Origin: Eremophila alpestris peregrina
Taxonomy: Eukaryota > Chordata > Aves > Passeriformes > Alaudidae
DNA: 64,000 bases
Reading direction: 5' to 3'
Assembly: GCA_009792885.1 (NCBI GenBank)
Contig: WMCF01000035.1
Location: 829,649 to 893,648, forward strand
The position numbers were made by a program, and so were the translations under genes. Below are positions 62,863 through 64,000 of the stretch, piece by piece; position 1 is the first letter of the stretch, and each line of letters starts with the position of its first letter. Below the pieces are notes generated by a model. It made no database searches. It had not been told where the DNA came from and saw only the letters and a program-made list of their open reading frames with translations.

Positions 62863-64000
62863 GTTTGATTTGCTCCAATCTTTCCTCAATGTACTAAGTA
62901 TAGTCTTTTCCACGACTTTGTTTTCCCTCCAAGTTTTGACCACTGGGACAATGGTAAAGCAGTTGCTTTGGCAGTTTCTATTGGAAATTCTATTGGAATG
63001 ACTCCTTCTGTTTCAATCTGTTTTAAGAATGCAGGAGATGTTGGTAAATGATATGTGCACATGGATGATATGTACTGTACTTTTCCTCTACTGTAGAAGG
63101 AAGTAAGCCTGCATTAGTAAGGATAAAACAAAAAAAATGAAAAAGCTGTGTAACTAAGCACTCACAGATATAAAATCCATTAAGCTGATAAAATGTCTGT
63201 GCTGGCTGAGATAGTTAGGCCCAGTAGGAATTTCTTGGAATAGTATGAGCTACATGTCATATATTAACATCTTAATGAGGTTGCAGAAATAGCTGTCTTG
63301 AAGTATCACACAAAAGCCCAGCTGTTTTGGAAATTCTATGTTTGCTCTTTGATGCTCCTTCACTACTTGTTACTTCACTGTTAACTCACACTTTGAGTGG
63401 TGGAAGTGATTGCTAAGTGAGGAGCTGCTGTCTCTATTGCTCTAGAGGAAACCTACCATTAATCTATGTCATCTGCTATTTCAAATGCTTTAGCTTCAGC
63501 ATGTAGTAGTTAAGGTATTTAACAAAAGTCTTCTGTAAAACTGAGATGTGGTTGGTGGTAGTGTAGGAAGATGCTGGAATTAAAGTTACACTGAACTAAA
63601 GAATGCTTACATAAAACCAGCAGGAATCTAGTTAGTACTTGATAAAATACATGTGTAATGTGGCTAGGTGATAAATGAAATGGATAAGAGCTGTCATGGC
63701 ACAGAGCATGTGTATTACCCTGTTTTTATTTAACATGTATATACTTGACCTTGTTTCTAGATGTGGAAAAACTTTGAAGTTCCATATGGAGTTATAAGGT
63801 TCTCCAAACTTTTATTTCCCATCAGAAATTACCTTCAGTGAAATAGTTTTTGCCTCATGTTGAAGAGGAAAAGATAAAACAAAAGGGCAATCTGCTCTTT
63901 CCCTGAAACTTTTTCTTCAAATTGGTATATACACTTCTAGTTTCTCTGTGGTTTTTGTCTGACATATCTATAAAATGGAAGTTTTGCCTAACTTCACTGC
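62863..64000 (+). other. VCL: VCL intron 4, partial
   Basis: AT-rich intronic sequence running off the window. No exon 5 sequence (it should begin by completing Gly, then MTKMAKM) was seen. Confidence 0.9.

Overview
This is vertebrate nuclear DNA, most likely from a bird. It carries the 5' end of the vinculin gene (VCL) on the + strand, preceded by about 37 kb without a recognisable protein-coding gene. The avian assignment rests on three points: several CR1 retrotransposon copies, one ending in the typical avian ATTCTATGAT-type 3' terminus; no sign of mammalian L1 or SINE families; and a VCL N-terminus almost identical to what I remember of chicken and human vinculin. A turtle or crocodilian is less likely but not excluded.

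Layout. 1-37,240 is AT-rich intergenic DNA. It holds a small TATA-to-AATAAA unit on the minus strand near 1.5-1.7 kb, a GC-rich islet with a 10-copy, 14-bp minisatellite at 2.3-2.8 kb, two avian-type CR1 copies (minus at 5.0 kb, plus at 27.9 kb), one old CR1/L3-like fragment (29.2 kb), several simple repeats, a run of hairpins at 29.8-30.1 kb, and one exon-like 49-nt segment at 35.6 kb. 37,240-38,960 is the CpG island and promoter of VCL, with a perfect SRF CArG box and a perfect CRE. 38,467-64,000 contains VCL coding exons 1-4 and introns 1-3 in full, plus the start of intron 4. Intron 1 carries a probable solo LTR; intron 2 carries a long, decayed CR1/L3-like element.

The four exons join in frame (56 codons; 23 codons plus 2 nt; 1 nt plus 50 codons; 36 codons plus 1 nt) and encode vinculin residues 1 to about 166 of the usual 1066. 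They cover the first four-helix bundle of the D1 head domain, the talin-binding part, and the beginning of the second. The rest of VCL lies beyond the right edge. From human synteny one expects PLAU upstream and AP3M1/ADK downstream; I found no PLAU coding sequence in the window.

Most open reading frames outside the four exons are short, lack similarity I can recognise, and are best treated as chance. I did not find a convincing new multi-gene system. The items most worth a second look are the hairpin cluster, the exon-like segment, the minisatellite islet and the promoter SRF/CREB pair.
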